From Rutidosis leptorrhynchoides (taxonomy: Eukaryota > Streptophyta > Magnoliopsida > Asterales > Asteraceae): DNA of 64,000 nucleotides. This document shows, one piece after another, positions 45,901 to 58,285 of the stretch; the first letter of the stretch is position 1; every line of letters starts with the position of its first letter. The stretch is taken from positions 37,348,001-37,412,000 of the forward strand of contig NC_092335.1 in assembly GCF_046630445.1 (NCBI RefSeq), given 5' to 3'. A program made the position numbers and the translations under genes. A model generated the notes under the pieces. The model saw only the letters and a list, made by a program, of their open reading frames with translations. It searched no databases and was not told where the DNA came from.

Positions 45901-47512
45901 GAATATGAGGCAGCGTAGGTGGATTGAATTGTTGAATGATTACGACTTTGAGATTCGTTACCACCCGGGGAAGGCAAATGTGGTAGCCGATGCCTTGAGC
46001 AGGAAGGACAGAGAACCCATTCGAGTAAAATCTATGAATATAATGATTCATAATAACCTTACTACTCAAATAAAGGAGGCGCAACAAGGAGTTTTAAAAG
46101 AGGGAAATTTAAAGGATGAAATACCCAAAGGATCGGAGAAGCATCTTAATATTTGGGAAGACGGAACCCGGTATAGGGCTGAAAGGATTTGGGTACCAAA
46201 ATTTGGAGATATGAGAGAAATGGTACTTAGAGAAGCTCATAAAACCAGATACTCAATACATCCTGGAACGGGGAAGATGTACAAGGATCTCAAGAAACAT
46301 TTTTGGTGGCCAGGTATGAAAGCCGATGTTGCTAAATACGTAGGAGAATGTTTGACGTGTTCTAAGGTAAAAGCTGAGCATCAGAAACCATCAGGTCTAC
46401 TTCAACAACCCGAAATCCCGGAATGGAAATGGGAAAACATTATCATGGATTTCATCACTAAATTGCCAAGGACTGCAAGTGGTTTTGATACTATTTGGGT
46501 AATAGTGGATCGTCTCACCAAATCAGCACACTTCCTGCCAATAAGAGAAGATGACAAGATGGAGAAGTTAGCACGACTGTATTTGAAGGAAGTCGTCTCC
46601 AGACATGGAATACCAATCTCTATTATCTCTGATAGGGATGGCAGATTTATTTCAAGATTCTGGCAGACATTACAGCAAGCATTAGGAACTCGTCTAGACA
46701 TGAGTACTGCCTATCATCCGCAAACTGATGGGCAGAGTGAAAGGACGATACAAACGGTTGAATACATGCTACAAGCATGTGTTATTGATTTCGAAAACAG
46801 TTGGGATCGACATCTACCGTTAGCAGAATTTTCCTACAACAACAGCTACCATTCAAGCATTGAGATGGCGCTGTTTGAAGCACTTTATGGTAGAAAGTGC
46901 AGGTCTCCGATTTGTTGGAGTGAAGTGGGGGATAGACAGATTACGGGTCCGGAGATTATACAAGAAACTACCGAGAAGATCATCCAAATTCAACAACGGT
47001 TGAAAACCACCCAAAGTCGACAAAAGAGCTACGCTGACATTAAAAGAAAAGATATAGAATTTGAAATTAGAGAGATGGTTATGCTTAAAGTTGCACCTTG
47101 GAAAGGCGTTGTTCGATTTGGTAAACGAGGGAAATTAAATCCAAGGTATATTGGACCATTCAAGATTATTGATCGTGTCGGACCAGTAGCTTACCGACTT
47201 GAGTTACCTCAACAACTCGCGGCTGTACATAACACTTTCCACGTCTCGAATTTGAAGAAATGTTTTGCTAAAGAAGATCTCACTATTCTGTTAGATGAAA
47301 TCCAAATCAACGAAAAACTTCAATTCATCGAAGAACCCGTCGAAATAATGGATCGTGAGGTTAAAAGACTTAAGCAAAACAAGATACCAATTGTTAAGGT
47401 TCGATGGAATGCTCGTAGAGGACCCGAGTTCACCTGGGAGCGTGAAGATCAGATGAAGAAGAAATACCCGCATCTATTTCTAGAAGATTCGTCAACACCT
47501 TCAACAGCTTAA
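42938..47512 (+). mobile_element. gag-pol region of array element 1 (fossil)
   Basis: Parts by approximate position: gag capsid region 42938-43620 (FTACKPLEFDGIEGPIGLKR), Asn-rich linker of variable length 43680-43850, zinc knuckles 43860-44095 (CYKCGKPGHIIRNC), protease near 44220, reverse transcriptase 44840-45350, RNase H 45650-46010, integrase zinc finger and core 46230-46880, C-terminal chromodomain-like end 47340-47500. Proteins of this kind copy and insert the element. It is broken in about three places and is treated as a fossil. Confidence 0.85.
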
Positions 47513-47547
47513 AATTTCGGGACGAAATTTATTTAACGGGTAGGTAC

Positions 47548-48451
47548 TGTAGTGACCCGAACTTTTCCATGTTTATATATATTAATTGAGATTGATATTT
47601 ACATGATTAAATGTTTCCAACATGTTAAGCAATCAAACTTGTTAAGACTTGATTAATTGAAATATGTTTCATATAGACAATTGACCACCCAAGTTGACCG
47701 GTGATTCACGAACGTTAAAACTTGTAAAAACTATACGATGACATATATATGGTTATATATATAGTTAACATGTTTTTATTATAAGTATGTATCTCATTAG
47801 GTATTTTAACAATGAGTTATATACATAAAAATGAGACTATTAATTTAAGAAACTCAAAAACGATATATATAACGATTATCGTTATAACAACGTATTACTA
47901 GGTACATATGAATCATATTAAGATATTGATACACTTGGTTAATTATGTTAAATGATAAGTAAATATATTATTAAGTGTATTAACAATGAAATACATATGT
48001 AAAAATAAGACTACAAACTTAATGATTTCGAAACGAGACATATATGTAACGATTATCGTTGTAACGACATTTAACTGTATATACATCATACTAAGATATA
48101 TTATATATCATAATATCATGATAATATAACAATTTAACATCTCATTTGTTATAATAAACAATGGGTTAACAACATTCAACAAAATCGTTAACCTAAAGGT
48201 TTCAAAACAACATTTACATGTAACGACTAACGATGACTTAACGACTCAGTTAAAATGTATATACATGTAGTGTTTTAATATGTATTCATACACTTTTGAA
48301 AGACTTCAATACACTTATCAAAATACTTCTACTTAACAAAAATGCTTACAATTACATCCTCGTTCAGTTTCAATAACAATTCTACTCGTATGCACCCGTA
48401 TTCGTACTCGTACAATACACAGCTTTTAGATGTATGTACTATTGGTATATA
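47548..48451 (+). repeat. LTR B: 3' LTR of array element 1, first 904 bp
   Basis: Near-identical to the start of LTR A, including sequence (gtttttattataagtatg and what follows) that LTRs C and D lack. It stops inside attggtatata, where LTR A continues cactccaatgatc, and a complete new LTR starts at 48452. Confidence 0.88.
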
Positions 48452-51400
48452 TGTAGTGACCCGAACTTTTCCATGTTTATATATATTAATTGAGATTGAT
48501 ATTTACATGATTAAATGTTTACAACATTTTAAGAAATCAAACTTGTTAAGACTTGATTAATTGAAATATGTTTCATATAGACAATTGACCACCCAAGTTG
48601 ACCGGTGATTCACGAACGTTAAAACTTGTAAAAACTATATGATGACATATATATGGATATATATATAGTTAAAATGATACTATGATAAGTAAACATATCA
48701 TTAAGTATATTAACAATGAACTACATATGTAAAAACAAGACTACTAACTTAATGATTTTTAAACGAGACATATATGTAACGATTATCGTTGTAAAGACAT
48801 TTAATGTATGTATATCATATTAAGAGATATTCATACATGATAATATCATGATAATATAATAATTTAAAATCTTATTTGATATTATAAACATTGGGTTAAC
48901 AACATTTAACAAGATCGTTAACCTAAAGGTTTCAAAACAACACTTACATGTAACGACTAACGATGACTTAACGACTCAGTTAAAATGTATATACATGTAG
49001 TGTTTTAATATGTATTTATACACTTTTGAAAGACTTCAATACACTTATCAAAATACTTTTACTTAACAAAAATGCTTACAATTACATCCTCGTTCAGTTT
49101 CATCAACAATTCTACTCGTATGCACCCGTATTCGTACTCGTACAATACACAGCTTTTAGATGTATGTACTATTGGTATATACACTCCAATGATCAGCTCT
49201 TAGCAGCCCATGTGAGTCACCTAACACATGTGGGAACCATCATTTGGCAACTAGCATGAAATATCTCATAAAATTACAAAAATATGAGTAATCATTCATG
49301 ACTTATTTACATGAAAACAAAATTACATATCCTTTATATCTAATCCATACACCAACGACCAAAAATACCTACAAACACTTTCATTCTTTAATTTTCTTCA
49401 TCTAATTGATCTCTCTCAAGTTCTATCTTCAAGTTCTAAGTGTTCTTCATATATTTTACAAGTTCTAGTTACATAAAATCAAGAATACTTTCAAGTTTGC
49501 TAGCTCACTTCCAATCTTGTAAGGTGATCATCCAACCTCAAGAAATCTTTGTTTCTTACAGTAGGTTATCATTCTAATACAAGGTAATAATCATATTCAA
49601 ACTTTGGTTCAATTTCTATAACTATAACAATCTTATTTCAAGTGATGATCTTACTTGAACTTGTTTTCGTGTCATGATTCTGCTTCAAGAACTTCGAGCC
49701 ATCCAAGGATCCGTTGAAGCTAGATCCATTTTTCTCTTTTCCAGTAGGTTTATCCAAGGAACTTAAGGTAGTAATGATGTTCATAACATCATTCGATTCA
49801 TACATATAAAGCTATCTTATTCGAAGGTTTAAACTTGTAATCACTAGAACATAGTTTAGTTAATTCTAAACTTGTTCGCAAACAAAAGTTAATCCTTCTA
49901 ACTTGACTTTTAAAATCAACTAAACACATGTTCTATATCTATATGATATGCTAACTTAATGATTTAAAACCTGGAAACACGAAAAACACCGTAAAATCGG
50001 ATTTACGCCGTCGTAGTAACACCGCGGGCTGTTTTGGGTTAGTTAATTAAAAACTATGATAAACTTTGATTTAAAAGTTGTTATTCTGAGAAAATGATTT
50101 TTATTATGAACATGAAACTATATCCAAAAATTATGGTTAAACTCAAAGTGGAAGTATGTTTTCTAAAATGGTTATCTAGACGTCGTTCTTTCGACTGAAA
50201 TGACTACCTTTACAAAAACGACTTGTAACTTATTTTTCCGACTATAAACCTATACTTTTTCTGTTTATATTCATAAAATAGAGTTCAATATGAAACCATA
50301 GCAATTTGATTCACTCAAAACGGATTTAAAATGAAGAAGTTATGGGTAAAACAAGATTGGATAATTTTTCTCATTTTAGCTACGTGAAAATTGGTAACAA
50401 ATCTATTCCAACCATAACTTAATCAACTTGTATTGTATATTATGTAATCTTGAGATACCATAGACACGTTTACAATGTTTCGACCTATCATGTCAACACA
50501 TCTATATATATTTCGGAACAACCATAGACACTCTATATGTGAATGTTGGAGTTAGCTATACAGGGTTGAGGTTGATTCCAAAATATATATAGTTTGAGTT
50601 GTGATCAATACTGAGATACGTATACACTGGGTCGTGGATTGATTCAAGATAATATTTATCGATTTATTTCTGTACATCTAACTGTGGACAACTAGTTGTA
50701 GGTTACTAACGAGGACAACTGACTTAATAAACTTAAAACATCAAAATATATTAAAAGTGTTGTAAATATATTTTGAACATACTTTGATATATATGTATAT
50801 ATTGTTATAGGTTCGTGAATCAACCAGTGGCCAAGTCTTACTTCCCGACGAAGTAAAAATCTGTGAAAGTGAGTTATAGTCCCACTTTTAAAATCTAATA
50901 TTTTTGGGATGAGAATACATGCAGGTTTTATAAATGATTTACAAAATAGACACAAGTACGTGAAACTACATTCTATGGTTGAATTATCGAAATCGAATAT
51001 GCCCCTTTTTATTAAGTCTGGTAATCTAAGAATTAGGGAACAGACACCCTAATTGACGCGAATCCTAAAGATAGATCTATCGGGTCCAACAAGCCCCATC
51101 CAAAGTACCGGATGCTTTAGTACTTCGAAATTTATATCATATCCGAAGGGTGTCCCGGAATGATGGGGATATTCTTATATATGCATCTTGTTAATGTCGG
51201 TTACCAGGTGTTCACCATATGAATGATTTTTATCTCTATGTATGGGATGTGTATTGAAATATGAAATCTTGTGGTCTATTATTATGATTTGATATATATA
51301 GCTTAAACCTATAACTCACCAACATTTTTGTTGACGTTTTAAGCATGTTTATTCTCAGGTGATTATTAAGAGCTTCCGCTGTCGCATACTTAAATAAGGA

Positions 51401-51703
51401 CGAGATTTGGAGTCCATGCGTGTATGATATTGTGTAAAAACTGCATTCAAGAAACTTATTTTGTTGTAACATATTTGTATTGTAAACCATTATGTAATGG
51501 TCGTGTGTAAACAGGATATTTTAGATTATCATTATTTGATAATCTACGTAAAGCTTTTTAAAACCTTTATCTATGAAATAAAGGTTATGGTTTGTTTTAA
51601 AAATGAATGCAGTCTTTGAAAAACGTCTCATATAGAGGTCAAAACCTCGCAACGAAATCAATTAATATGGAACGTTTTTAATCAATAAGAACGGGACATT
51701 TCA
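48452..51703 (+). repeat. LTR C: 5' LTR of array element 2
   Basis: 3252 bp, tgtagtgacccgaac ... gggacatttca. It is the shorter LTR subtype, lacking about 170 bp found near the start of LTRs A and B. Confidence 0.9.
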
Positions 51704-51912
51704 GTTGGTATCCGAGCGTTGGTCTTAGAGAACCAGAATTTTGCATTAGTGTGTCTTATCGAGTTTGTTAGGATGCATTAGTGAGTCTGGACTTCGACCG
51801 TGTTTACTTGAAAAATGATTGCTTAACAAATTTTGTTGGAAACTATATATTTTTAACATGTGAATATTATGTGATATATTAATCTCTTAACGCGTTTGAT
51901 ATTATGTGATAG

Positions 51913-52524
51913 ATGTCTACCTCTAGAACAAGTCCCATTGACTCACCTAATAATAATGAAGAGTTAAATGTAAATTGGAATGATTCGTGGACTGATTCAC
52001 AAGTTCCCGAAGAGGAACCGGAAGAAGAGTCGGAACCGGAAGAAGAATCAGAACCGGAAGAGGAGGAACCGGATGAAGAAATAGAACCGGTGGGGGAAAT
52101 AATAAAACGGTTAAGTAAAAGAAAATCCTCAACCAACAGACCAAGGTTAATTATGGTCAATGGTGTTTTCGCCAAGGAAGCAAAATATTGGGAGGATTAC
52201 CAATTCTCCGATGAATCGGATTCCGACGAGAATTCCGATGATGTTATAGAAATTACCCCAACTGAATTTAAAAAGGCAAAAGAAAATAATAAGGGAAAGG
52301 ACATAAAAATAGAGAAATCTAATTCCAACCCAGATGAACTTTATATGAATCGTCAACCCCCGAAGTCCTTAAGTTGTAACAATGACCCGGGAACCTCTAA
52401 ACCACCAGGTTTTTCTAAACCAATGTGGAAAATTACGGCTCGTATTAGGGGAACATCATATATCCCTAGAAACCTGGCAAAACGAACCAAAACCGAAGAA
52501 GAAGAAACGAGCGAGTCGGAATAA
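51913..52524 (+). CDS. Acidic low-complexity protein, accessory ORF copy 2
   Basis: 203 codons, homologous to the frame at 41144 and in the same place relative to the LTR and the F-box frame. It is seven residues shorter because the EEESEPE repeat array has fewer units. Otherwise only a handful of residues differ. Function unknown. Confidence 0.65.
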   Translation: MSTSRTSPIDSPNNNEELNVNWNDSWTDSQVPEEEPEEESEPEEESEPEEEEPDEEIEPVGEIIKRLSKRKSSTNRPRLIMVNGVFAKEAKYWEDYQFSDESDSDENSDDVIEITPTEFKKAKENNKGKDIKIEKSNSNPDELYMNRQPPKSLSCNNDPGTSKPPGFSKPMWKITARIRGTSYIPRNLAKRTKTEEEETSESE

Positions 52525-52660
52525 GATAGTTGTATTCGTGTGGTGTAATATATGTAATATAGTGTGCTTATGCTTTATGATATATGTAAAAATTGCTTGT
52601 ATTAATAAGTATTTTTTTATGAATCTAACTCTTGTCTATTTTACAGTTTAAAAACACAAA

Positions 52661-53344
52661 ATGGATAGACAACCCAATATTTTAAGAGACCTACCCGGAG
52701 ACATGATTGATGAAATCTTGTCTAGAGTCGGTCAGAATTCCTCGGCACAACTATTTAAGGCGAGATCAGTTTGTAAGACATTCGAAGAACGTTCCAAGAA
52801 TGTCTTGGTTTATAAGAGACTTTCGTTTGAAAGATGGGGGATATCACATTGGGAAACCCATAAGTTACGATGTGTTTACTTTGACGCATATATTGCGGGG
52901 AACCCAAATGCTATTTTACGCAACGGGTTAAGAAATTATTTTGACTCAATATATTCGAATATTGGACTTCGTGATTTAGAAAAAGCGGCTAACATGCAAC
53001 ATAAAGAAGCATGTTATGCTTACGGATTAGTAATGTTCGCTTCTCACCAAAGTGAGAACAAGAACATCGGGCTACAACTATTAAACAAAACGTTCCCACA
53101 AGTGACGGAGTCGGTAATTGGGGTAAGAAATGAGGTTTTTAGATTGTTACGGGACTGTTGGACATTACGTAACCCTCGTCCCTTTGACGACGTTACAACA
53201 CGCTGTCTTATCAACGGCCATAACGGTTATGTTCCACAAGACCAAGGATGGGAAGTAATCCTAGTAAAACCAGAATGCATGACTTGTTTCTGGACGTATG
53301 AATTACGTGTCTTTATTGCCTTTGCTAAACGACTTGTGTACTAG
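52661..53344 (+). CDS. F-box/Sel1-like protein captured by gypsy element, copy 2
   Basis: 227 codons, intact, differing from the copy at 41913 at about three residues (Asp for Glu at 17, Ser for Pro at 99, Lys for Glu at 223). F-box, Sel1-like segment and C-terminal CMTCFWTYELRVF are all kept. The neighbours are the same: the acidic frame 136 bp upstream and gag downstream. Retention of an open frame while gag-pol is broken suggests either a young age or constraint. Confidence 0.75.
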   Translation: MDRQPNILRDLPGDMIDEILSRVGQNSSAQLFKARSVCKTFEERSKNVLVYKRLSFERWGISHWETHKLRCVYFDAYIAGNPNAILRNGLRNYFDSIYSNIGLRDLEKAANMQHKEACYAYGLVMFASHQSENKNIGLQLLNKTFPQVTESVIGVRNEVFRLLRDCWTLRNPRPFDDVTTRCLINGHNGYVPQDQGWEVILVKPECMTCFWTYELRVFIAFAKRLVY

Positions 53345-53685
53345 CTAGAATTATCTTCAGAACCATCTTGTATCAAATTTATTGTGTGCTATATTTCATA
53401 CTATATGTAAAATAAGCGGTATTGTAAGTTTGTAAAATATTGTATAAAAGTTTGAACGCGAAATATTATTATAATCAGTTTTTCATATAGAATTGTAGTA
53501 GTTAAATTGTATATTAGCTACTAAGTATGAACTTAACGGGTAGGTACTACCCGAATTTAAACTTATAAAACGCTAATATGAAGAAAAAGCTTTTATAAAT
53601 GAGTTCATATTATGCTACGAAATACTATTAACTACTCTTAATATTCTGTATGATTAATTTGTTCCATTTGACTATTTTGAAGGAA

Positions 53686-54519
53686 ATGGCACCGACTACT
53701 CGACACACCGTGAATATGAATGAAGAGGAATTCCGTACTTTTCTAGCTTCAAACATAGCCGCAGTACAGGCTGCGCTACATACCAACAATAACCTTGGAT
53801 CTAGCAGTAAAGGAAATCGTGTAGGATGCACCTACAAAGAATTCACTGCCTGCAAACCTTTGGAATTCGATGGAACCGAAGGACCGATCGGATTGAAACG
53901 GTGGACCGAGAAGGTCGAATCGGTGTTTGCCATAAGTAAGTGTACTGAAGAGGACAAAGTGAAGTACGCTACGCATACCTTCACAGGTTCTGCGTTAACA
54001 TGGTGGAATACCTATCTAGAGCAAGTGGGACAAGACGATGCGTACGCACTACCGTGGTCAGCATTCAAGCACTTGATGAACGAGAAGTACCGTCCCAGAA
54101 CCGAGGTCAATAAGCTCAAGACAGAACTTAGAGGGTTACGAACCCAAGGATTTGATATTACCACGTACGAAAGACGATTCACAGAATTGTGCCTATTGTG
54201 TCCGGGAGCATTCGAAGATGAGGAAGAGAAGATCGACGCGTTTGTGAAAGGATTACCGGAAAGAATCCAAGAAGATATAAGTTCACACGAGCCCGCCTCC
54301 ATACAACAGGCATGTAGAATGGCTCACAAACTAGTGAACCAGATTGAAGAAAGAATTAAAGAACAGACTGCTGAAGAGGCCAATGTGAAGCAAGTCAAAA
54401 GAAAGTGGGAGGAAAACGGTGATATGAATCACCAATACAACAACAACAGAAATTACAACAATAATCGCAACAATTATCTCAACAATCGCAACATCAATCG
54501 CAACTACAACAAACGGCCC

Positions 54520-54553
<34 letters not shown>

Positions 54554-57500
54554 GCAACTACAACAATCATCCCAACAACAATAATAACCGCAACAACAAC
54601 AACAATCAGAAGCAGCTATGCCAAAGGTGTGAAAAGAATCACTCGGGGTTCTGCACCAAATTTTGCAACAAGTGTAAAAGAAATGGTCATAGCGCGGCGA
54701 AGTGTGAGGTCTACGGACCAGGGGTTAATAGAACGAAAGGAACAAATGGTGTCGAAACGAGTAATGGCGGAGCAAGTAGTGTCGGAGCAAGTTATGCCAA
54801 TGTAGTTTGTTATAAATGTGGAAAACCGGCCACATTATTAGAAATTGCCCGAACCAGGAGAACACGAATGGACAAGGCCGCGGAAGAGTTTTCAATATTA
54901 ATGCGGCAGAGGCACAAGAAGACCCGGAGCTTGTTACGGGTACGTTTCTTATTGACAATAAATCTGCTTACGTTTTATTTGATTCGGGTGCGGATAGAAG
55001 CTATATGAGTAGAGATTTTTGTGCTAAATTAAGTTGTCCATTGACGCCTTTGGATAGTAAATTTTTACTCGAATTAGCAAATGGTAAATTAATTTCAGCA
55101 GATAATATATGTCGGAATCGAGAAATTAAACTGGTTAGCGAAACATTTAAGATTGATTTGATACCAGTAGAGTTAGGGAGTTTTGATGTGATAATCGGTA
55201 TGGACTGGTTGAAAGAAGTGAAAGCAGAGATCGTTTGTTACAAAAATGCAATTCGCATTATACGAGAAAAAGGAAAACCCTTAATGGTGTACGGAGAAAA
55301 GGGCAACACGAAGCTACATCTTATTAGTAATTTGAAGGCACAAAAACTAATAAGAAAAGGTTGCTATGCTGTTCTAGCACACGTCGAGAAAGTACAAACT
55401 GAAGAAAAGAGCATCAATGATGTTCCCATTGCAAAAGAATTTCCCGATGTATTTCCGAAAGAATTACCGGGATTACCCCCACATCGATCCGTTGAATTTC
55501 AAATAGATCTTGTACCAGGAGCTGCACCAAGAGCTCGTGCTCCTTACAGACTCGCACCTAGCGAGATGAAAGAACTGCAAAGCCAATTACAAGAACTTTT
55601 AGAGCGTGGTTTCATTCGACCAAGCACATCACCGTGGGGAGCTCCTGTTTTGTTTGTCAAGAAGAAAGATGGTACATTCAGGTTGTGTATCGACTACCGA
55701 GAGTTGAACAAACTTACCATCAAGAACCGCTACCCACTACCGAGAATCGACGACTTATTTGATCAACTACAAGGCTCGTCTGTTTATTCAAAGATTGACT
55801 TACATTCCGGGTATCATCAAATGCGGGTGAAAGAAGATGATATTCCAAAGACTGCTTTCAGAACACGTTACGGTCATTACGAGTTTATGGTCATGCCGTT
55901 TGGTTTAACTAATGCACCAGCTGTATTCATGGACCTTATGAACCGAGTGTGTGGACCATACCTTGACAAGTTTGTCATTGTTTTCATTGATGACATACTT
56001 ATTTACTCAAAGAATGACCAAGAACACGGTGAACATTTGAGAAAGGTGTTAGAAGTATTGAGGAAGGAAGAATTGTACGCTAAGTTTTCAAAGTGTGCAT
56101 TTTGGTTGGAAGAAGTTCAATTCCTCGGTCACATAGTGAACAAAGAAGGTATTAAGGTGGATCCGGCAAAGATAGAAACTGTTGAAAAGTGGGAAACCCC
56201 GAAAACTCCGAAACACATACGCCAGTTTTTAGGACTAGCTGGTTACTACAGAAGGTTCATCCAAGACTTTTCCAGAATAGCAAAACCCTTGACTGCATTA
56301 ACGCATAAAGGGAAGAAATTTTAATGGAATGATGAACAAGAGAAAGCGTTTCAGTTATTGAAGAAAAAGCTAACTACGGCACCTATATTGTCATTGCCTG
56401 AAGGGAATGATGATTTTGTGATTTATTGTGACGCATCAAAGCAAGGTCTCGGTTGTGTATTAATGCAACGAACGAAGGTGATTGCTTATGCGTCTAGACA
56501 ATTGAAGATTCACGAGCAAAATTATACGACGCATGATTTGGAATTAGGCGCGGTTGTTTTTGCATTAAAGACTTGGAGGCACTACTTATATGGGGTCAAA
56601 AGTAAAAGTCTTCAACACATATTTAATCAGAAACAACTGAATATGAGGCAGCGTAGGTGGATTGAATTATTGAATGATTACGACTTTGAGATTCGTTACC
56701 ACCCGGGGAAGGCAAATGTGGTAGCTGATGCCTTGAGCAGGAAAGACAGAGAACCCATTCGAGTAAAATCTATGAATATTATGATTCATAATAACCTTAC
56801 TACTCAAATAAAGGAGGCGCAACAAGGAGTTTTAAAAGAGGGAAATTTAAAGGATGAAATACCCAAAGGATCGGAGAAGCATCTTAATATTCGGGAAGAC
56901 GGAACCCGGTATAGGGCTGAAAGGATTTGGGTACCAAAATTTGGAGATATGAGAGAAATGGTACTTAGAGAAGCTCATAAAACCAGATACTCAATACATC
57001 CTGGAACGGGGAAGATGTACAAGGATCTCAAGAAACATTTTTGGTGGCCGGGTATGAAAGCCGATGTTGCTAAATACGTAGGAGAATGTTTGACGTGTTC
57101 TAAGGTCAAAGCTGAGCATCAGAAACCATCAGGTCTACTTCAACAACCCGAAATCCCAGAATGGAAATGGGAAAACATTACCATGGATTTCATCACTAAA
57201 TTGCCAAGGACTACAAGTGGTTTTGATACTATTTGGGTAATAGTTGATCGTCTCACCAAATCAGCACACTTCCTGCCAATAAGAGAAGATGACAAGATGG
57301 AGAAGTTAGCACGACTGTATTTGAAGGAAGTCGTCTCCAGACATGGAATACCAATCTCTATTATCTCTGATAGGGATGGTAGATTTATTTCAAGATTCTG
57401 GCAGACATTACAGCAAGCATTAGGAACTCGTCTAGACATGAGTACTGCCTATCATCCACAAACTGATGGGCAGAGCGAAAGGACGATACAAACACTTGAA

Positions 57501-58250
57501 GACATGCTACGAGCATGTGTTATTGATTTCGGAAACAGTTGGGATCGACATCTACCGTTAGCAGAATTTTCCTACAACAACAGCTACCATTCAAGCATTG
57601 AGATGGAGCCGTTTGAAGCACTTTATGGTAGAAAGTGCAGGTCTCCAATTTGTTAGAGTGAAGTAGGGGATAGACAGATTACGGGTCCGGAGATTATACA
57701 AGAAACTACCGAGAAGATCATTCAAATTCAACAACGGTTGAAAACCGCCCAAAGTCGACAAAAGAGCTACGCTGACATTAAAAGAAAAGATATAGAATTT
57801 GAAATTAGAGAGATGGTCATGCTTAAAGTTGCACCTTGGAAAGGCGTTGTTCGATTTGGTAAACGAGGGAAATTAAATCCAAGGTATATTGGACCATTCA
57901 AGATTATTGATCGTGTCGGACCAGTAGCTTACCGACTTGAGTTACCTCAACAACTCGCGGCTGTACATAACACTTTCCACGTCTCGAATTTGAAGAAATG
58001 TTTTGCTAAAGAAGATCTCACTATTCCGTTAGATGAAATCCAAATCAACGAAAAACTTCAATTCATCGAAGAACCCATCGAAATAATGGATCGTGAGGTT
58101 AAAAGACTTAAGCAAAACAAGATACCAATTGTTAAGGTTCGATGGAATTCTCGTAGAGGACCCGAGTTCACCTGGGAGCGTGAAGATCAGATGAAGAAGA
58201 AATACCCGCATCTATTTCTAGAAGATTCGTCAACACCTTCAACAGCTTAA
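53686..58250 (+). mobile_element. gag-pol region of array element 2 (fossil)
   Basis: Approximate parts: gag capsid region 53686-54370, Asn-rich linker 54430-54610, zinc knuckles 54615-54840, protease near 54975, reverse transcriptase 55590-56100 ([11 protein letters not shown]), RNase H 56400-56750, integrase 56970-57620, C-terminal chromodomain-like end 58080-58240. The Asn-rich linker is slightly longer than in element 1. Broken in about three to four places. Confidence 0.85.
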
Positions 58251-58285
58251 AATTTCGGGACGAAATTTATTTAACGGGTAGGTAC

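Larger units (their letters stand above)
37510..48451 (+). mobile_element. Array element 1: Tekay-like Ty3/gypsy with extra ORFs
   Basis: 5' LTR 37510-40934 (3425 bp), internal domain 40935-47547, and the first 904 bp of the 3' LTR (47548-48451), which is then cut by the next element. The primer site ttggtatcagagcg follows the 5' LTR, and the 3' boundary motif ttaacgggtaggtac precedes the 3' LTR. Parts in order: acidic frame, F-box frame, gag with zinc knuckles, then protease, reverse transcriptase, RNase H, integrase and a C-terminal end ([17 protein letters not shown]) typical of Tekay/Del chromoviruses. Reverse transcriptase ahead of integrase marks Ty3/gypsy. The gag-pol region is broken in about three places. 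The shared 904 bp of LTR differ at about 4 sites (0.4%), so it is young, probably under 0.3 million years. Confidence 0.88.
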
